Of a stretch of 64,000 nt of DNA, positions 12,554-23,237 are shown one piece after another. Under the pieces are notes generated by a model. It did not search any database, was not told the origin of the DNA, and saw only the letters and a program-made list of their open reading frames with translations. Made by a program: the position numbers and the translations under genes. Source of the DNA: Ixodes scapularis (taxonomy: Eukaryota; Arthropoda; Arachnida; Ixodida; Ixodidae); NCBI RefSeq assembly GCF_016920785.2, contig NW_024609837.1:41099543-41163542 (forward strand), given 5' to 3'. Every line of letters begins with the position of its first letter. Within the stretch, counting starts at the first letter, position 1.

Positions 12554-12606
12554 GTAAGCTGTCACTCTCTCCTAACTACAAAACTTTGTGATTTCTGTTG
12601 TTACAG
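12554..12606 (+). other. Intron-like segment in LINE leader
   Basis: A 53-base interval starts at TAG|GTAAGC and ends at a TTGTTACAG acceptor. It contains a CCTAAC branch-point-like word and a pyrimidine-leaning 3' end. It lies between the second leader repeat and ORF1. Whether it is ever spliced is unknown. Confidence 0.3.
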
Positions 12607-12646
12607 TTGCAGATCCCAGTAGTGTGTTTCTGTGGCGTAAGTTAGA

Positions 12647-13806
12647 ATGGGTGACGACTTGTCAACTTACCGCTTTCGAATTTGCCGGTTCTTTTCTCGT
12701 ACAAGTACAAAGACAAAGAATAGACCACGCTTTCACCACATAGCATTATACATTCAGATATGGTGCCCGGATGACAAAATTTTGTTGATGTGTCTGTGTG
12801 TTGCACAGGTGTTAATCTGTGCTGGTGACGTGGAAACAAACCCCGCTCCAGATAACGTGGAAAGAAATCCCACCCCCGATAAGCTGGATAAGATACTAGC
12901 CGCTGTGAAGGAATCTGTAGAATCAAACAAACGGTACAAGGAAAAAACAGCACACAAACTAAACGAAATCAATGCAGGTATCACTGATATTAACAGCCGT
13001 GTTTCAAAACTTGAAGAATCTATGAAGGAGATTCCAAACTTAAAGGAAGACCTGGTTACCGTGAAGGCCGCATTTCGTGAGGTAAGAACTGAAGTAAATA
13101 CCATATCTCGAAGACAGCGTGAAAGTGAAGTCTTGTCAAATGAGCTGAACAACCAAAAAGACGCAATTACCTCATAATTACAGGACTGCCAGAGCACGAA
13201 CGTGAGAACTGGTCGGATTCCGAACGTATTGTGAAAACGTTTCTTTCTTCCAACCTACACGTGAATGTTGGCGAAATTGAACGCGCACATCGACTGAGCA
13301 TGCGGAAATCTGGTTTCAACAGACCAATCATCGTACAATTTTTTAACTTTAAATGCAAAGATGAAGTAATTAAGAACGCGCATAAACTAAAGGACGCCGC
13401 GCCCCCTGGTGTATAGATAGAAGAGGACTTCTCACTAAAAATGCAATTGGTAAGGAAAAACTGCGCGACATTGCAAGACAAAGATGCGGGACTATACTCC
13501 GCGACAACTTATCTTGGCAATGCAGTGGAAGGTACAGGCCCGCATCCCCTCTCCCATTTTAATTGTGCGCGGGCTCTCCTCCTCTCCCCGGAAACGGGGG
13601 AGGTGGAGAGCCTGCGTACACTCAAAATGGGAGAGAGGTCGCGGGCCTGTACCTTCCACTGCATTGCCAAGAAAAGTTGTCGCGGAGTAAAGTAAGTTCA
13701 GGCTTTACTACGACAAAATACTCATAGATAATTCCTTCCATCGGTACGACTCGGACAATGACTGTGTGGTAGAGAGCCCAAGGGCCCTGCCCGCCGAAAC
13801 TAGAGC
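12647..13806 (+). pseudogene. CR1/L2-type LINE ORF1 with degenerate 2A motif
   Basis: The frame opens at ATG 12647. A hydrophobic stretch at residues about 45-58 is followed by DVETNPAP at residues 61-68, matching the 2A consensus D-x-E-x-N-P-G-P except that Ala replaces the Gly. 2A peptides cause ribosome skipping and are known in some LINE ORF1 N-termini. Next comes a Lys/Glu-rich coiled coil (about residues 79-170). A stop at about 13176 marks a frameshift; the next frame gives LIITGLPE, then IERAHRLS and RPIIVQF, typical of the RRM and C-terminal domains of LINE ORF1 proteins. A 191-bp foldback element at 13497-13687 interrupts the C-terminus, and coding-like sequence (YYDKILIDNSFHRYDS) resumes after it. 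It is dead through the frameshift, the insertion and stops. The family assignment rests on the ORF1 type plus the endonuclease fragment downstream. Confidence 0.8.
13497..13687. mobile_element. Foldback MITE inside LINE ORF1
   Basis: A 191-bp near-palindrome. Left arm begins CTCCGCGACAACTTATCTTG; the reverse complement of the right end begins CTCCGCGACAACTTTTCTTG. The arms continue with AATGCAGTGGAAGGTACAGG on both sides and stay alignable almost to the centre. TA lies outside both ends (13495-13496, 13688-13689), suggesting a TA target as in Tc1/mariner MITEs. It breaks the LINE ORF1. Confidence 0.75.
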
Positions 13807-13841
13807 TTGACTAGGCGATAACAGAAACAAACGCAAGATAA

Positions 13842-14300
13842 GATCTCGGGATCAGCTTTCTTTGATCTTGGTGAATTTTCGAAGTTTACTTCCCAAGCAA
13901 GATATTTTGATAAGTTAAATGCTAGCCTTGAACTAGTACATACCAAATTTCCAAACTCCCCTGTCATGCTCACTGGTGATTTTAATCTGCCTTGTATCAA
14001 CTGGTTGACACAAGAGGTGGATAACCGCTGTGGAAATAAACAGGAGTGCAAGGGGTTCCTTGATGTTATGGAAGCCTTCCAGCTACGCCAAGTTGTGAAG
14101 GAGCCAATGCGCACTAACTCTGTTCTAGACTTAGTTGTAACAACCCACCCAGAAGCTATTTATGTCAATATCTTAGAATATATCAGTGACCATAAATTGG
14201 TGTATAGTGTTTTTGCTATTCCTGTTCAGAGACGGGAAGTTTTAAAGAAACAGAGTTTTGACTACGGAAGGGCCGACCTTCCATTAATGTTTCATTTGTA
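13842..14300 (+). pseudogene. CR1/L2-type LINE endonuclease fragment
   Basis: The first segment, from about 13855, reads LSLILVNFRSLLPKQDIL, the usual N-terminus of the apurinic-like endonuclease (EEP fold) in CR1/L2 ORF2. After a stop near 13919 the frame resumes with the catalytic-loop sequence MLTGDFNLPCINW (GDFN motif) at about 13966, then VLDLVVTT and ISDHKLVYSVF. The SDH motif with its catalytic His is present. The 100 or so residues normally found between the N-terminus and GDFN are missing, so there is an internal deletion. No reverse transcriptase follows: the frame ends at 14299. It belongs with the ORF1 remnant just upstream, about 50 bases away and on the same strand. Confidence 0.8.
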
Positions 14301-15612
14301 AGTGAAGCTACTGGAATCACGGAGAACTCCCAGTAGCTAAATACTTTCAAAGGTACAATAAAATGTAAGAAAGTACGACTATAACTTATTTACGTAAAAT
14401 ACATTTTTTTCAATATTATTTAGTCTCAAAATCCTAGCTACATATTGTCTTTACCTCATTCAAGCTCTGTTCGTAGAAACTAATTCAAACCGTTCATAAC
14501 TGAACGCCTTTAGAATTGCAACGGAACGCTAATTACACCTTAAAATTAAATATTATAGAGTCCGTTCACGCCGTTAACCTAAGTAATATCTGTGCATTCT
14601 GCCCCTACGCCAGCACTGCCGACACCCATTCTCTGGCGGCCACCATTGCACGACGGGAATTTCGAAGGCTACACAATTTCGCTGCTGCGTTCGTGGAGTC
14701 ACTGAAGGCCCGTAGCCCTAGCGTAGAATACTATCGACCTGAGAGCGTCACATGGCAACAAACAGCGGCGCAATGTTTGTGGCCCTTCGATTCAGCACCG
14801 GCACGCTTTATTTGCCGTCTCGAGTCTGTTCCAGTTATTTGGAAAGATCAAAACGAAGATCACAAGCAGAGTGAATCGACATATAGCCCTCTTTGATCCA
14901 ATCCAATCTTTTTGTCCCTGTTATTATCTTGGCGTCTTTCAAAAAAAGAAAAAAAAAGGAAGGCACTGAGCCGAAGAGCAAATGTAGAGCTTAGCTTTAA
15001 GGGAAAGTGCGGGAATGCTTTTCACCAAAACGCAATCGAAGAATCGGTTTTGAGAGAAAGGACGGCGCCAGACGGAAAGTTCTATTGGTTCACCTATTCC
15101 TAGGCTCATTTCCTACATCAAATATTGATTGAAATCTTCTTTTTCCGTCGATATTTTTTTAATATTTTACTTTGTCGTACCTTGTCTTCTTACGAAATTG
15201 AATTTTCTTTTAGCTCTACCAGCATCAGGCGTAAGTTTGCCAACTTTTGATGATTTTTGCCTCGTTGAAAGCGAACATGGGAATGTTGTTGAAAAAGTAA
15301 GAAGTTATGCTTTTATAGACGCTGCCATCTTTATTTTTAGAAGGAAGCCTTTTTTGTGCCCTTGTTTGCAAGCAAGTCTAAGTTTAGTCGGTGCCCACGC
15401 CTAGAAAACAAAACAAAAATACAAAACTGCCGGTCAAAAAAAACAAAAAACAAAGGTATACCTAAGCTTGCGCTGCCGTAAAAACGCAGCGGCTTATCTT
15501 CGTTTCTGGGAGAGGCACCTCATAATAATATTTGGTTAGACTCCACTGTGTACATTAAGGTATACATGTGCCAGTGGCGTACAGTAAACTCCAGATATTG
15601 TCATCAGCTTAA
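14301..15612. other. No recognised gene
   Basis: The frame at 14516-14896 (plus, about 126 codons) contains no motif I recognise. A/T-rich runs occur around 14940-14960 and 15400-15450. The CGCTGCCGTAAAAACGCAGCGG dyad near 15470 is a short hairpin. Nothing else is supported. Confidence 0.45.
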
Positions 15613-16384
15613 AGGGACACTACAACTTTCTTCTTGGTCTCTTTTTACTCAAAGGAGCATTATCACACCATATACACCAATCTCTTGTTGAAAAAGCCAC
15701 GAAAAGAAATTTGAAAACGAATAAACGATTAGCAAAGAGCACCTGGTGGATGTCGCTACCACCTCGTTTGCAATGCCCGTCTAGGAACCTTGACAGGAAG
15801 TGACGATAACTGTCTCGCCTTCGGCCACAACGAAAGAAGAGCTAAACAGGGAACTTCCCTTTCCCCGGGACTTTCTTTTGTGTGTCCCAGAAGTCGCTAT
15901 TGTTCCTCTTCAAGATTATAGAAGATTAACCCATCACTCACAATTCGTACAAAGGCAGCTTTGGGGTTACTTGCGGTGGCCCCATAGCTGGTGTGCTTCG
16001 GCTGCTTTCAGCGGATATGCTACGAGCCACCGGGCCCTATCGAAGCCTGTTCGAATATCAAGTGACCTTGGACAGGAGGAACAGCGACGCGCGGAAAGCG
16101 TATCACGGGCTGCGTCCAGGGCGGGATTGGCTGGAATAGCTCGCAGCGTCCGCCGCGTCCGGACGTAAGGTCCCGAGACAAACTACGTCACGATTACGCC
16201 GGATGTGACGTGCTCTCCGCTGGCTGCTCTCCGAGCGTTTGCCAGAGCGGGCCGTTTTTAACGAAAAATACAGCAATCAGGCTCAAAATGGAAACGTGCA
16301 ATTGTTATTTACGGATATTGTGGATCATAATCAGCCTATTTGTGAACACGACGAGTATATTTCGTATTTTGTTAAAGTATCCCC
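15613..16384. mobile_element. TTAA element, copy 1 (empty-site reference)
   Basis: A 772-bp element homologous over its length to 42519-43716. Left end AGGGACACTACAAC is preceded by TTAA (15609-15612); the right end, reverse complemented, reads GGGGATACTTTAACAAAAT and is followed by TTAG (mutated TTAA, 16385-16388). It lacks both insertions found in the 42.5-kb copy and so shows their exact target sites. It has about 130 bp of extra internal sequence near 15970-16170 that is missing in the other copy. No transposase is encoded. Confidence 0.8.
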
Positions 16385-17813
16385 TTAGCAAAAAGAGACC
16401 GTACTTGAAACGAAGTTGCAATATATCGAATATGAATATTAATTTATATTCATCTTTATTAGTTTGTCCACATTCAAAATGCGCGCGTATGTTATTCAAA
16501 ATACATCATAAATATTAATCACAAAAAATTTTAGTTATTACAAATATATAATTCCTTCGCCCTCAAGATACCATTTGTATATTAAAAACCGGCTACACAA
16601 AGTTTTTATTTTTTTATTTTGAATTTTGTTATTAAATACTGTTCATGTGGTCTTTGAAGGCACTACTAAATACAACCCGCATCTACACGTTAGAAACGAA
16701 CACAAATACAAACACCATGACGCACTGAACATCTGAATCAGTCCCGTTGTCTGCTCTAGAGCCTTATTTAACCTACATATTGAAGGTAATCATTTGGCCG
16801 GTGACCATCTCTGCACTTGTTAAGGTCCCATGTATTCGATCTTCACCTCGAGAGTCTCTCAAAGGAAAAGCATTGTTTTGAAGTTCGTAAGCGATATCTC
16901 TTACAAAAAAAAAAGCATTGGTACAACTAATAATATTTTGGCGCAGTTGCTAAAACAATATCTACTAAAACAGCTCCTAGGAGAAATTTTATTGCTTCTC
17001 TGCATAGCAGCACTCAGGACGAAGCGAGTCAAGGCAGTTTCTTCATTTTAAAATAGTCATTTTGCTTTTCTTTACTAGTTAACTATTTACTATTGTCATT
17101 AACGTCACTATATTAAAGTCGCTACTCACATCACGTACAATGGCGAGTATACACATTCAGTGAACTAACAATGGGCTAACACAACCACGCCAAACATATC
17201 TGCTCACACTTGCTGAAGCTTTCCAGCACCAGCAATTGTTGTGGTTGTAGTTCCCGAACCTCGTTTGTAATTGTGCAAGAAACTCATCAGGTGTGTTCTT
17301 GATAGAAAAAAGAGAACAATAACATAAATTAGGCTGATTTTTCAGTGCGATGCTGCACAAATCAATCGACAAACCATTCAAATGTTGTATTTAGCCACTT
17401 CAGTGTACTCCACATCTGCTTCAAGTGAACTTCTGATAGGCGAGCTTTTCAATACTTTGGTAGTTTAAGTATTGCAGTCAAAAGATACGTAAAGTATAAC
17501 ACAACAGTATTTACGATTTCTAGGTCTTCTAAGAGTATTCTACACATATTTTTGATCACTGCATTTTTATCAGGGTTGGAGTATATTTTGCATGAAATAA
17601 ATACATATTTAAAAAAATCTATGTGAAAGGTATTTTGTTTATTTGTGTCATTCCATTTTCTCACACTTTTGTCTACTTTTTTTTAGATTGCCATATCAAT
17701 TTTTAATTTAAAGTGGACGTGTGGAAACGTCTGAAACACTGCAACATTAGCATTCATTTAGAAGAAAAATTAACAAAATCTAACATTTTTTTTTTATTTG
17801 TAGTGTGCTGTAT
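16385..17813. other. No recognised gene; AT-rich
   Basis: AT-rich DNA without terminal repeats or domains I recognise. Open frames are short and rich in Lys, Ile and Asn, as expected from base composition. Confidence 0.5.
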
Positions 17814-17913
17814 CAACACTGGCGAAAACCCCCTGCAGAAGGAGGTACCCAGTGGTATTTGGGATGGCGCAACACGGCTTGCACTATTGGGCTATTTTTT
17901 GTTAAAACACTAA
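17814..17913 (+). pseudogene. Exon-like Myb/SANT-like domain fragment
   Basis: A long pyrimidine tract ending ATTTGTAG (17789-17813) is a good splice acceptor. It is followed by a frame reading through PLQKEVPSGIWDGATRLALL to a stop at 17911. The order acidic/polar linker, Trp-Asp, Ala-Thr-Arg-Leu resembles the start of Myb/SANT-like DNA-binding domains used by Harbinger-type DNA-binding proteins and many arthropod nuclear proteins. Only the first helix is left before the stop, so this is either a broken copy or a misread short exon. Assignment is by motif resemblance only. Confidence 0.35.
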
Positions 17914-18487
17914 AGTATATTTATAGATTTTATGATATCAAAGAACATCGCCTGTTTATTTAATAGAGACAAGTGAACATCTTTGCATCCGTAGTACCAT
18001 GTGACATCACATATTGTGATGCTAAGCTAAACTCGTCCTCGTTTTGGCGCCGACGAATCGCCCAGAAAGATATCTGCGGCAGCGTGCACGGAGACGCTGT
18101 TAACTAGGACAGCAGATTGCCGGCGTGCACCGACGTTTTTTTCAAAAAAAGGACAAGGGTATCAGCAAAACTTGAACTTGTGTAACGTGTTTGTTTGATA
18201 TCAACCTAGTTATTTAATTTTTTTTTAATTTCTGTACAAATTAAACTTTAAATATGAAAGCTTAAAATGCGGAGATGTGGGGTTTGCTCTAGTCACACAT
18301 TTTTCATTCGGTTTCGCTTTGAATGTTTCGTTTTAATATAATACTTAGTTTAATCTTGAAAGGGCGTTTTTATAAATCGAAACTAATGTACATGTGTCAT
18401 TCGCCAATTAATAACATAAAGGGGCGGAACTACCATTCAGCTAACATTCAATATATAAGTGCTGATTGTTGGGCAAGTATGTATGGT
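17914..18487. other. No recognised gene
   Basis: AT-rich with a short GC-rich island near 18040-18130. No terminal repeats or domains seen. Confidence 0.5.
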
Positions 18488-18696
18488 ACGTTAGAAAACG
18501 TGATTGCGCTTTGAAGACAGGGACATAGGAAGAACAGACACCACAGAGCGCTAACTTTCAACTGATTTCATTCAAGAGCCTCAGCAGTGTGTTTCTACGC
18601 TGAGGCTCTTGAACTAAATCAGTTGAAAGTTGGCGCTCTGCGGTGTCTGTTCTTCCTATGCCCCTGTCTTCAAAGCGCAATCATGTTTTCTAACGT
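18488..18696. repeat. Foldback of two inverted Penelope-like 3' ends
   Basis: Two arms of about 97 bp face each other across a 13-base loop. Each arm starts ACGTTAGAAAAC and runs through AAGACAGGG and GAACAGACACC to AAGAGCCTCAGC. I count about six mismatches between arms. The segment GCGCTAACTTTCAACTGATTT is alignable with GCGCTGACTATCAACTGGTTT near 44506 at the 3' end of the Penelope-like element, so the foldback looks like two such ends joined tail to tail. No clear target duplication was seen. Confidence 0.7.
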
Positions 18697-19430
18697 TGAA
18701 GGTATAAGTTTCACCACCGTTTCTGTTATTGACTGAGACCGTTTGACATAGTACTGTTTCAACAAAGGATTTGCTTTCCTGCCCGCCAAATGATTCACAT
18801 TATATAAGGGGCAGAGCCGCATTTTCGAATTCTTCCTAGAGTCCTTAGAGTTTAAAACTAAGCAAAGTTGCCCTTCACTCGCATTTCGCCGTAAGAACCA
18901 TTCAGAAAACAGAACAAAAATGACATTTAACGTGATGGCTTTCCACGTCGTTTGACGCCAACGTCGGCCTAGTTTGTGACCTTCGTAAAGGTTTCCCCTT
19001 TAAACACTTTTTTTTTTTCGCTTTCATACACACTTCTTCGACGATATGTTTACATCCGCATCATGATCCCCGCGAAATACCTAAAACAAGTGTGGTAACC
19101 TTATTCCCAAAGGGAATGCGTGTGCAATCCCACCGTCTCTCGCTGTCAATGAGAATGTCGGCTTCGTAATAAAAATTAAAATAAAAGGCCAGCAGAACAG
19201 AAACGCGGCTTTTGAAGTCTCGCGGGACAACGCGAGAAGTGCACGACAGTCCTTTTATGCGCAGCAAACCCCCCCCCCCCCCCCCCCCCCCCCCATTAAG
19301 CAGCGGCTCCCACTGAGCATCCACCAACCCCGGTGCCGTGCTCAGAACCAAAACACTCGAAAGCACGCACGCACACACATCCACGATCTCGGATGCAGAG
19401 GGAAGAAGGGGCGGTCTTGAAACTTCTCTA
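18697..19430. other. No recognised gene; contains poly(C)
   Basis: Intergenic sequence with a poly(T) tract near 19009 and the poly(C) run at 19269-19294. The minus-strand frame at 19061-19477 exists partly because the poly(C) codes for Gly; I do not regard it as a gene. Confidence 0.45.
19269..19294. repeat. Poly(C) tract, 26 bases
   Basis: Uninterrupted run of 26 C, the longest of five such C/G runs in the window. Confidence 0.9.
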
Positions 19431-19846
19431 AATTGAGTCGGAGTCCTCGACAGGTATTCCTTTCGTTCCTCGTTCAAGTATTTGGGAGACTCTTTTAGAC
19501 GATTCGCCTACAGAACTTTTTGATGAAAATCTCGCCGAATAAAGTGCGACTCGGAGACCCCTCGAATGGCAGAGATGCCAGTCAGCGGAGATCAGTTCCG
19601 TGTTGGTCCACGAGTCCTGTGTGTTCGTGTTTGAAGCGCTAGACTCTTCCAAGAGGAAGCCCCTGGTGGGATACTGCTGGCTGCATGGTGGAATAGTTTT
19701 TTTGTAAGCGCGTACGATGGACCGCTTGAGCGTTCTGGCGTCCTGGTCTATTTGTGGTTTAATACAAGCTGTATTTTCCTCCACAACGAGTGGAGGCGGA
19801 GAAAAAAGGATGACACAGTCCTTGTTCCCTACGCTAAAGAAAAGCT
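19431..19846 (-). other. Possible unrecognised terminal coding exon
   Basis: On the minus strand a frame of about 138 codons runs from a CTTTTCTTTAG acceptor-like sequence near 19846 to a stop at 19428. The translated composition is mixed and protein-like (Ser/Thr-rich, with basic and acidic clusters) and not dominated by simple repeats. No domain is recognised and no donor or upstream exon was found. The plus strand also holds an overlapping frame at 19717-20016, so a chance open frame cannot be excluded. Confidence 0.25.
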
Positions 19847-20018
19847 TCTCCTTTAATAGTTTAACGCGAAAGCGTTATTGGGACCCGTTCGCATCGCCTT
19901 CTCATTCGATTCTCGTGCTCTTACTGCCAGTCAGCAGGAAGTGCGGCGGACAAGGTCTAGTTTGTGTTCCGTGTCAGGCCAATAACCGAAGGGTTGTTGG
20001 TTCAAATTCTGCCTAAAA

Positions 20019-22255
20019 ATGCTCAAACATTTTTTTTTTAGGCGAATGAATTATTTTATAAAGAAAATGATTTGAGAAAGGCGGCGTCCTTTAATTCGGC
20101 TTACATGGCATGCTATACTCACTTACATTGCGCGGGTGACGTCACGTTTCACGTGAGCGTTGGGGATTATTTGAAATTACAGCGCGAGGACGTGTGGCTG
20201 TGACGTCATGACCATTTTAACCAATGAGGATTTTTTTCTTTCACAACGCCACCAAACCTGACGTCGACGTTTTTTGCGATACGACCTCCTTAACGCTACG
20301 CGTTAAAAATGATTTGTGTTCTCAGCAACTGAATCGTTTTTGTGTATAAGCGCGTATGTGTTCGTGCGTGCGTGTGGGCGTGTGCTTGTGTGTTTGAATA
20401 AAAACATGACTTCAAATTTGGAAGAAACAAAAAACAGAATTGAAAAACGTGGGTGCTTAACGACTCTAATGCAATATTATAATATGTTTCGCGTCTAATT
20501 GCTTTCATGCGAGCACATCGGCTATATCTACATAAGAATACGTATTTGCAGATATTGAAATGTAATGAGAGCTTAATTAATTAGCGTGTAATAGTTTTTA
20601 ACTGAAATGAGTAGGGTATTCACGCGTCCAATTTGGCGTAACAAATATGGTTAAAAAACTAATCGGATGATTGAAGCCAATTACAATTAATCACATACTT
20701 ATAATTTTAGAGCAAGATATCTTCTTTCACTTTTATATTAAAAATGTCATGAAACAAAATTTGAGCAGGGATAAAGAATTTTATATTTGAATCTCACTAA
20801 TCGCATTTTGTTTTGTGGGCCAAAAGAAAGAAAGTAGAAAGTCAAAAGTCTACTTTTCGGCACGAAAATTCGAAAATATGGCGAACTATTTCCTACCTCT
20901 TTACCTTCGAAAGCTTTCCGCCTTTTCACTGTGCTACATCCGCTGTACCGAAAGCGCGTCAGCCTACCCTAGTTCACAGTTTGGGCAGGAGCTCTGCGTC
21001 ACTCGGACGTATGCGCTCGTCAACAATCAATATGTCGACCAATATTTGAATTCGCATTCGTGGCCAATTTTGACAAGTTTCATGGTATGCTTAAGGCCAC
21101 GGTCCCACTGAATGTGGCAGTTTAGGTACTTTTTGGCAGGTCATTACTCATCTCCTTTTAAATTGTTTTGTGGGATTAATGTCACTCGAAAGGCAATGCA
21201 ATCCTCTTTCATTTGATATTATGTATGTGTTGGTTTTTACTGTTCATGCGCGTTTGTAGCGTTGCGAATATGATTGCGCGGACCCATACTTGCTCCGCTA
21301 GTTCATGTTTTATGAACGATCCATTAAAGATAGCACGGTTCCAATATAGCAGTCTTGTTAAGGTGATGTCGGAGCAGAATGTAACGATACACTTTTTTGG
21401 TATTTGCACTACTTTGTTTTTTTCATCCCTCCAAATATTGCCCTAAAATTGACATTTTTCAGCACAAATATGTCTTTAATGACAAGGGCTAGGGCAATGA
21501 AATTAGCTACAGATGTAGTGCTTATAATTGGTAATATGCAAAAAAAAACTTTAATGTTGTGTACATTTTTTTTTGTTTAGATATTTTATATCAAACGTAG
21601 CACTTTTTTGTGCTTCGAGTCATGGTACTTCAAATGCCGCTGAGGAAATAATTAAGCTATGACAAAATCCTTTATAACATTTTAAGCTACAATGGTTGCC
21701 CAAGAGGTGGACGATGGCTTTTTTTATTTTCAAAGTCATAACGCTCCAGGAGCCCTTCAAACTTACCTGTTTTTGATGCATATCTTTTTTGGACGTCAAA
21801 CAGATTTATTGGCATCTAATAGCAGTATTGTTAGGAATAGATATACATTGCGATGTATAAATTTTCACAATGATCTTGCTTTGGTTTCTTAATAGGTGTA
21901 GAGCTTAGCTAATTTTAAAAACAATTAAAAACTGTTTGGGTGTTTTGTTGCGCTACCTGACGGATGGCAGACAAACTGCTCATTTCTAGTGTTCAAAAAT
22001 TTTCCGAGGGCGGCGTTGGCGTCTGTATCATCATCAGTCTCCATGTCTTTTTACCTCCACATTTAAAAAATATATTGAAAGATTTACTATCGATAAATGA
22101 ATGGTTTAGGTACTGGGTCAGGTTAATAAATCTAAGACGAATAATTACACAAGCGTAGCGTGATATAATATGTTCATTATTCGATATGGTTGAAATCAAT
22201 AAACAATAAAGACGAAGAGGAAAAGAATACACCCGAGTCCACTTCATGCCTAGTC
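20019..22255. other. No recognised gene
   Basis: Three TGACGTCA/TGACGTCG-type words occur between 20140 and 20270. A GT-rich stretch covers about 20341-20393. The rest is AT-rich, with short frames and no terminal repeats that I could pair. Confidence 0.45.
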
Positions 22256-23237
22256 AATGAATGAGCTTTAAAGTATCCGCTCTCCGTTCCCCAAAATTGT
22301 TTTGGGCGCCGCCATTTTGGGTCTTGTTCAGAGCAAGCGCAACTGCCAATCGTCATGATCCAAAAGTACGACTTCCTCAGCATTAGATGCGGTGCTAGGA
22401 AGCTGATGCAATATTGCAATGCTCTGTTGCTGGTTGTTTAAACATTTGTGGGGTACGGAAAAGCGTTTTCTGTGATTTTAGATAAAGCTTCGGGTAACTG
22501 GCAACCATGATTTTAAGCCAGAATATGGCCAAGTGTCGTTACTCTGAACCGCTCCCTGTTACACGAGCATCCTTAACCGTGGTTAACTCAGCTTTAACTG
22601 ATGTTACGTGGCACCACAGTTACCGCACTATACTCTCGGACAGCTATTTCAGAAGAAGTGGAGAGCGCTCGTGCACTGCTTCGATGTGTGCTCAAGATGC
22701 TCACGCGCACGTTCGCCCATAGCTCTGACTGCATAGCCAAAGAATGTTGTCGGCCAGTATTGTGCGCTAACTGTGGCTTAGCGTAACTGCAGTTAAGTGC
22801 GCCTGTGCACAAGTGGGAACAATGAGGAAGAGGCAGGTGCCCAAAGGTAGTGGCTCGTGGAATCCACGGGGCTTACGTCATGGCCCCTCCAGGTATTACA
22901 AGCCTCTTGAACAAGAGCATGAATATTGTCATTCAATAAGCGACGCGTCAGAGTAGCGACACTTGGCCATATTGTGGCTTAAAATCCTGTTTGCCAGTTA
23001 CCCGAAGCTTTACCTGAAATCACAAAAAACGCTTTTCCGTCCTCAACTTTAAACAGTGTGCGACAAAGCAAACAACATTACATGAGCTTTCTAACACCAA
23101 ATCTAATGCTGAGGATGTCACACTTTTAAATCAAGACGATCGGCAGTTGCGCCTGCACTGCACAAGCACCGGAATGGCGGCGTTCACAACACTGGCGGGG
23201 AAGAGAGTGCCGATACTCCAAGCGCAGCTCATTTATT
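22256..23237. mobile_element. Near 1-kb long-inverted-repeat element
   Basis: Arms of about 290 bp, 22256-22547 and 22948-23237, are inverted copies. Landmarks, outer to inner: AATGAATGAGCT, GCGCCGCCATTTTG, GCGCAACTGCCAATCGTC, CTCAGCATTAGATG, ACGGAAAAGCGTTTT, AAAGCTTCGGGTAACTGGCA, TATGGCCAAGTGTCG. A further inverted pair lies nearer the centre (about 22592-22632 with 22763-22800). The right side holds about 130 bases with no counterpart. No transposase frame is present. Target duplication not identified, so the outer limits are approximate. Confidence 0.75.

Noticed and set aside
15214..15232. Possible 17-nt microexon between TTTTAG and GTAAGT
   Set aside because: No flanking exons or coding continuity; GT/AG pairs of this kind are expected by chance.
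15800..16168. Matching open frames in the two TTAA element copies (15800-16168 and 43280-43624)
   Set aside because: The frames start at GTG, not ATG, and the similarity follows from shared repeat ancestry. No domain is present and one copy has a large deletion in the frame.
19993..20018. tRNA B-box-like sequence GGTTCAAATTC
   Set aside because: No matching A box or cloverleaf could be folded around it; at best a decayed tRNA-derived SINE.
20140..20270. Cluster of TGACGTCA-type words
   Set aside because: Such words are also scattered elsewhere (10670, 25811, 37180); no gene start is nearby.
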